Origin: Geodermatophilus saharensis
Lineage (GTDB): Bacteria > Actinomycetota > Actinomycetes > Mycobacteriales > Geodermatophilaceae
DNA length: 64,000 nucleotides
Direction: 5' to 3'
Assembly (NCBI RefSeq): GCF_900188205.1
Contig: NZ_FZOH01000003.1
Location: 208,539 to 272,538 of the forward strand
Below are positions 60,521 to 64,000 of the stretch, piece after piece. Made by a program: the position numbers and the translations under genes. The stretch's first letter is position 1. Every line of letters begins with the position of its first letter. The notes under the pieces were generated by a model that saw only the letters and a program-made list of their open reading frames with translations, made no database searches and was not told the DNA's origin.

Positions 60521-61150
60521 ATGACCACGTCCGACGACCCGGGCCCCCTGCAGTCGGCCCCGCCCCCGGTCCCGACCGAGCCCTGGCAGCTGCCCGCACC
60601 GCCGCCGCCGGCCCAGGGGTACGGCCGACAGCAGCCGCCGATGTCACCGCCGGGGTACGCGCAGCAGCCGCCGCCGGGGTACGGGCCGCCGGTGCCGCCG
60701 GTGCCGCCGGTGCCGCCGGTGCCGCCGCCCCGGGGCTACGAGCAGCCGATGCCGGCCCCGCCGGCCGATGACCTCCGCGCCCGGCCCACCGGGCCGATCG
60801 GGCGGATCCGGCCCACCGGCCTGACGATGCTGCTCTTCTTCGTCACCCTCGGAATCTGGGGGTTCGTCTACTACTACCAGGTGCACGAGGAGATGAAGCG
60901 GCACAGCGGCGAGGGCCTCGGCGGCCTGATCGCGCTGCTGATCTCGCTGTTCTTCGGCGTCGTGTCGCCCTTCCTGCTCAGCCACGAGGTCGGCGGGCTG
61001 TACACGCGCGCCGGCCGCCGGCCGCCGGTCACCGCGCTGACCGGGCTGTGGTACTTCCCGGGGATCCTCGTCCTGTTCGGCCCCTTCGTCTGGTTCGTGC
61101 AGACCAACCGGGCGCTCAACGAGTACTGGGCCGGCCTCGGCGCCCGCTGA
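60521..61150 (+). CDS. DUF4234 membrane protein with Pro-rich N terminus
   Basis: 209 residues. The first ~90 are Pro/Gln/Gly/Tyr-rich, including a (VPP)n run, and probably cytoplasmic and disordered. Then come hydrophobic helices: GLTMLLFFVTLGIWGFVYYYQVHEEMKRHSGEGLGG is the DUF4234 signature, and further helices follow, ending ALNEYWAGLGAR. Role unknown; Pro-rich N termini often bind other proteins. ATG with AGGAGGT upstream. Confidence 0.85.
   Translation: MTTSDDPGPLQSAPPPVPTEPWQLPAPPPPAQGYGRQQPPMSPPGYAQQPPPGYGPPVPPVPPVPPVPPPRGYEQPMPAPPADDLRARPTGPIGRIRPTGLTMLLFFVTLGIWGFVYYYQVHEEMKRHSGEGLGGLIALLISLFFGVVSPFLLSHEVGGLYTRAGRRPPVTALTGLWYFPGILVLFGPFVWFVQTNRALNEYWAGLGAR
60692..60727 (+). repeat. 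Four tandem GTGCCGCCG units
   Basis: The 9-bp unit GTGCCGCCG repeats exactly four times and codes for Val-Pro-Pro in the Pro-rich part of the DUF4234 protein. Unit length keeps the reading frame. Confidence 0.85.
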
Positions 61151-61169
61151 GCCCGGCACCGGCGCGTCG

Positions 61170-61757
61170 GTGACTGCCCCCGGACCGGTCGCCTGGTCGC
61201 GCGGCACCTGGACGACGGCGCCGGTCGCGGTGGCCGAGGAGGGTCCCGACCTGCTCGTGACCGCGGCCGAGGGCAGCGACGCCTGGCGGCACACCTCGTA
61301 CGGGTTCGTGCACGACGACGCCCACGCCCTGCTGGCGCCGCTGGGCGACCCGGGCGCCGTCGAGGTGGCGTTCGACGCCGACTTCGGTGCGCGTTTCGAC
61401 CAGGCGGGGCTGGTGCTGCGCGCCGACGAGCAGACGTGGCTGAAGGCCGGCGTCGAGGTCTCCGACGGCGTGCTGCAGGTCGGCGCCGTCGTCACCCTGG
61501 GGCGCTCGGACTGGTCGGTGGCGCCGGTGCCCGGCTGGGCCGGGCGCACGGTCACCGTGCGCGCCAGCCGGGCGGGGGACGCGGTAACCGTGCGGGCCCG
61601 GGCCGGGGACGAGCCGTTCCGCCTGGTCCGCGTGGCCCCGTTCCCCGCCGGGGTCCCCGCCGCGGCGGGGCCCTACTGCTGCGCCCCCACCCGGGCCGGT
61701 CTGGTGGTGCGCTTCCGCCGGTGGGCCACCGGCCCGGCCGACGCCGCCCTGCACTGA
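61170..61757 (+). CDS. DUF1349 family protein
   Basis: 195 residues with the DUF1349 jelly-roll (concanavalin-like) fold: VEVAFDADFGARFDQAGLVLRADEQTWLKAGVEVSDG, VVTLGRSDWSV, then a strand-rich end with GPYCCAPTRAGLVVRFRRW. Family members are cytosolic and poorly characterised; sugar binding is only suggested by fold. GTG start 19 bp after the DUF4234 stop, probably same transcript. Confidence 0.87.
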   Translation: MTAPGPVAWSRGTWTTAPVAVAEEGPDLLVTAAEGSDAWRHTSYGFVHDDAHALLAPLGDPGAVEVAFDADFGARFDQAGLVLRADEQTWLKAGVEVSDGVLQVGAVVTLGRSDWSVAPVPGWAGRTVTVRASRAGDAVTVRARAGDEPFRLVRVAPFPAGVPAAAGPYCCAPTRAGLVVRFRRWATGPADAALH

Positions 61758-61850
61758 CCGCCGTGGGTTCCCGGAGGCGGACACCGGTGCCCCCTCTGCG
61801 GGTCCGGGGGCGGGGCCGCTCCGGGCGGCGGTGCGTCGGATCCCGCGGCG

Positions 61851-61872
61851 GTCGGCGAGGTGGGTCGCCGAC
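61851..61872. terminator. Hairpin between convergent genes
   Basis: GTCGGCGA (61851-61858) and TCGCCGAC (61865-61872) are perfectly complementary with a 6-nt loop. The stem lies 9 bp beyond the minus-strand stop at 61882. Confidence 0.55.
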
Positions 61873-61881
61873 GCTCCTGCG

Positions 61882-63666
61882 TCACGCGTCGGCCGCCACG
61901 AGCCCGCGCAGCTGCCGCGCCCGCTCGGCGTCCCAGCCCGGGGGCTGCAGGACGCGCGCCCACGCGTCGACGTACTGGGACCGGTAGACGTGCCCGTGCC
62001 CGTCCGGCACGTTGCCGGCGGAGGGCAGGTCGGCCGTCAGCTGCCAGAAGGTCACGAACGGGATCCACCGCACCGCGTGGACGACGTCGTCGCCCCGGTG
62101 CTCCTCCAGCCAGGTCGGGCGGGCGTACAGCAGCTCCGGGGTCCACCACACGATGGGGTCGGAGGGGTGCACGAGGTAGAGCACCCGGGAGCCGTCCCAC
62201 GGCTCCCCGGTGGGCGCGACGTCCTCGGCGGGGTCGTCGGTGAACCGGACCGTGCGCCCGTCGCGGTACTCGGGTGCGACCTCGCGGCTGCCCTCGTCGC
62301 GGTCGCTGACGAACTCCCGGTAGAGGGTGTTGAACTCCGGCGGGCCGGCGAACACCGCACCGCCGGTCCGGTTGCGCAGGTCGTACTCGCCGCTGAACGC
62401 GGTCTCGCCGCCGAAGGAGCCCAGGCTCTCCCCGGCCACGAGCAGGCGGGGCCGGTCGTCGAGCGGCAGCCGGTTCCAGCGCTCGTACACCGCGTCGAAG
62501 AGCTCCCGGCCGGCCTCCCGGGCCCGGTCGCTGTCGACCACGTAGGACAGCACCGACGGGAGGTAGGAGTACTGGATGGCCACCGTGGCGCTGTCGCCGC
62601 CGGCGAGGTACTCCAGCGAGTCCACCGCGCCGGGGTCGACCCAGCCCGACCCCGTGGTGGTGACCACCAGCAGGTACGCGCGGTCGAAGCCGCCCGCGCG
62701 GGCGAGGTCGTCGACGGCCAGCCGGGCGCGCAGTTCGGCGCTCGCGGCGGAGTCCAGCCCGGCGTAGGCGCGCACCGGCTGCCGGGCCGCCGCCCCGGTG
62801 AACGCGCCGATGTCCCCGGCCGACGGGCCGGTGCCCACGAACGTGCGGCCCTCGCGGCCGAGGGAGGTCCAGCTGATCAGCGACCCGGGTCCGCCCGAGC
62901 GCTCGGGCACCACGGGCTGCGCCACCCCGTCGTCGGTCCGGTCGTTGCGCAGGGAGAAGGCCCGGTCGGCGGCGGCGACGAGCTGGTCGACCACGACACC
63001 GGTCAGCAGGAGCAGCACGCCGGTCAGGACGACGGCCCAGCCGAGCAGCCGGGCGGCGCGCGCGCCGATCCACCGGTCGAGCAGCTGCGCGGTCCAGCTG
63101 CCGGCGCGCCGGATGGCCCGCGCCAGGGCGACGAGGACGACGAATACCACGCCGGCGACCAGCGGCACCACGACCACCGACACCGCGCTGTCGGCCGGCG
63201 CGTCCATCAGCTCCCGGATGCGCGCCTGCCAGTAGCGGCCGTACACGGTGGCCGCCACGACGCAGACCAGCGCGACCCCGGCGAGGACGAGCCACGAGCG
63301 CCGGCGGGCCCGGCGCGCGTCCCGGTCGACGACCGCGCGCCAGGCCGCGGCGACCGCCACCCCGACGCCGTAGCCGAAGGCGGCGGTGATGCCGCTGATG
63401 AGGCCCTGGGTCAGCCCGGTGCGCGGGAGCAGGGACGGGGTGAGCGACAGGCAGAAGAAGACGAGGGTGCCCACCGTGCCGGGCAGGGTGTAGCGGAACG
63501 GGCGCCGGCGCGGTCGCTCGCGGGCCGGGCGCCGTCCGCGCCGGGCGCCGTCGGCCCCGGTCCGGTCGCCGGGGGCCGCGGGCCGGTCCGCCTGGTCCCG
63601 CGGCTCCGGGACCGACGCCGGGAGCGTCTCGCGGGACGGCCGTTCCCGGGACGCGGAGCTGGACAC
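61882..63666 (-). CDS. Membrane alpha/beta hydrolase (PF10081 type)
   Basis: 594 residues. Residues ~55-260 contain about five transmembrane helices (TLPGTVGTLVFFCLSLTPSLLPR, an actinobacterial family N terminus). The C-terminal hydrolase part (~280-590) has GESLGSFGGE as nucleophile elbow, and a C-terminal part with HPSDPIVWWTPELL (likely acid) and DGHGHVYRSQYVDAW (likely His). The domain after the last helix probably lies outside the membrane. GTG start with GGAGG 5 nt upstream. Lipid or mycolate-type ester substrates have been suggested for relatives but none is shown here. Confidence 0.87.
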   Translation of the reverse strand: MSSSASRERPSRETLPASVPEPRDQADRPAAPGDRTGADGARRGRRPARERPRRRPFRYTLPGTVGTLVFFCLSLTPSLLPRTGLTQGLISGITAAFGYGVGVAVAAAWRAVVDRDARRARRRSWLVLAGVALVCVVAATVYGRYWQARIRELMDAPADSAVSVVVVPLVAGVVFVVLVALARAIRRAGSWTAQLLDRWIGARAARLLGWAVVLTGVLLLLTGVVVDQLVAAADRAFSLRNDRTDDGVAQPVVPERSGGPGSLISWTSLGREGRTFVGTGPSAGDIGAFTGAAARQPVRAYAGLDSAASAELRARLAVDDLARAGGFDRAYLLVVTTTGSGWVDPGAVDSLEYLAGGDSATVAIQYSYLPSVLSYVVDSDRAREAGRELFDAVYERWNRLPLDDRPRLLVAGESLGSFGGETAFSGEYDLRNRTGGAVFAGPPEFNTLYREFVSDRDEGSREVAPEYRDGRTVRFTDDPAEDVAPTGEPWDGSRVLYLVHPSDPIVWWTPELLYARPTWLEEHRGDDVVHAVRWIPFVTFWQLTADLPSAGNVPDGHGHVYRSQYVDAWARVLQPPGWDAERARQLRGLVAADA

Positions 63667-63739
63667 GGCGACCTCCGTCCTGCGGGGAGCACGACCGAGG
63701 GTCCGCCGCCCGGTCCCTCCCCGGCAAGGGGGTCGGGCC

Positions 63740-64000
63740 TCACGCCCCCGCCGGGTCCGGGGCGCCGTCCGGGTGCGGCCAGCGGCCCGTGGCCGCCGCG
63801 GCGTCGTGGGTCGAGGTGAGGAACCGCAGCAGGTGCGCGTCGGGGTCGTCGGCGGCCCGGACGTCGGCGTAGGGGAGCAGGAACTCCCCGAGGGCCCCGT
63901 CGTAGGCCGCGCCGGCCGGCTCGACGGCGGCCTCGCGGTACCCCGGGGGCTCCGGGTAGGCGTAGGCGTAGAACGCGCCCTCGGCGGCGCCGCCGGGCCA
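63740..64000 (-). CDS. DUF5996 family protein, C-terminal part (cut by window edge)
   Basis: The last 86 codons are visible. EGAFYAYAYPEPPGY, AYDGALGEFLLPYADVRAADDPDAHLLRFL and the nearby THDAAAATGRW match the C-terminal end of DUF5996 proteins, which have no known function. The start is beyond the right edge. It is followed on its strand by a 73-bp gap and the membrane hydrolase. Confidence 0.8.
   Translation of the reverse strand, partial: WPGGAAEGAFYAYAYPEPPGYREAAVEPAGAAYDGALGEFLLPYADVRAADDPDAHLLRFLTSTHDAAAATGRWPHPDGAPDPAGA

Noticed and set aside
60692..60727. Phase-variation tract in the DUF4234 gene
   Set aside because: The 9-bp unit is a multiple of three, so slippage would only change the number of Val-Pro-Pro units, not the frame.

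Overview
The window is GC-rich throughout, with frequent GTG starts and very short intergenic gaps. It encodes actinobacterial hallmarks: a WhiB regulator of the WhiB/WhmD type, an F420-type PPOX-fold protein, a DivIVA-like coiled-coil protein, an ECF42-type sigma factor with a DGPF partner, and a 44-residue basic protein that I recall as widespread in actinomycetes. A soil actinobacterium near Geodermatophilaceae/Frankiales (Blastococcus, Geodermatophilus, Modestobacter) is my best guess; this is inference, since the window has no rRNA or other phylogenetic marker. I see no tRNA, rRNA, CRISPR array, transposase or complete prophage.

Layout. 1-2.6 kb: xylose catabolism (xylA cut by the left edge, xylB). 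2.7-4.5 kb: TauE/SafE exporter and a membrane protein, closed by a perfect 32-bp palindrome. 4.6-9.6 kb: acyl-CoA ligase, cyclase-family hydrolase, hydroxyacid-oxoacid transhydrogenase, thioesterase and an Lrp/AsnC regulator divergent from hppD (9.7-10.9 kb). 10.9-11.3 kb: a repeat-rich intergenic region before a PaaX-family regulator. 12.3-13.6 kb: F420/FMN-type oxidoreductases. 13.7-18.4 kb: whiB, DGPF/ECF42, a translationally coupled aldO-YciI-DUF336 operon and a cold-shock protein. 18.6 kb: a cysteine-rich frame with no ordinary start codon. 18.9-26.7 kb: MFS, cupin, a P450-Baeyer-Villiger monooxygenase-esterase operon (the P450 has an internal deletion), aldo/keto reductase and hydrolase. 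26.7-30.8 kb: DivIVA-like protein, two small membrane proteins and an MFS pump with a ~200-residue Pro/Thr tail.

31-46 kb appears to be a carbon-storage region. A PhaB/FabG-like reductase, a 1839-residue single-chain acetyl-CoA carboxylase with eukaryote-like domain order and a KAS III enzyme with an unrecognised N-terminal half form one operon. A PHA synthase (phaC) lies 3.3 kb beyond its end. Together they suggest a malonyl-CoA-driven acetoacetyl-CoA route to polyhydroxybutyrate. Between them sit an isolated phage-tail-like protein and a nuclease/phosphatase-fold protein; beyond phaC is an orphan histidine kinase with a cNMP-binding-like domain.

46.6-54.8 kb is a long minus-strand run that includes a complete long-chain olefin cluster (oleA, fused oleBC, oleD) joined by two GTGA stop/start overlaps. 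A coiled-coil/Cys protein diverges from a tyrosine recombinase at 54.8 kb. 56-64 kb: beta-lactamase-fold serine hydrolase, a flippase-like protein with an internal kinase-like domain, DUF4234 and DUF1349 proteins, a membrane alpha/beta hydrolase, and a DUF5996 gene cut by the right edge.
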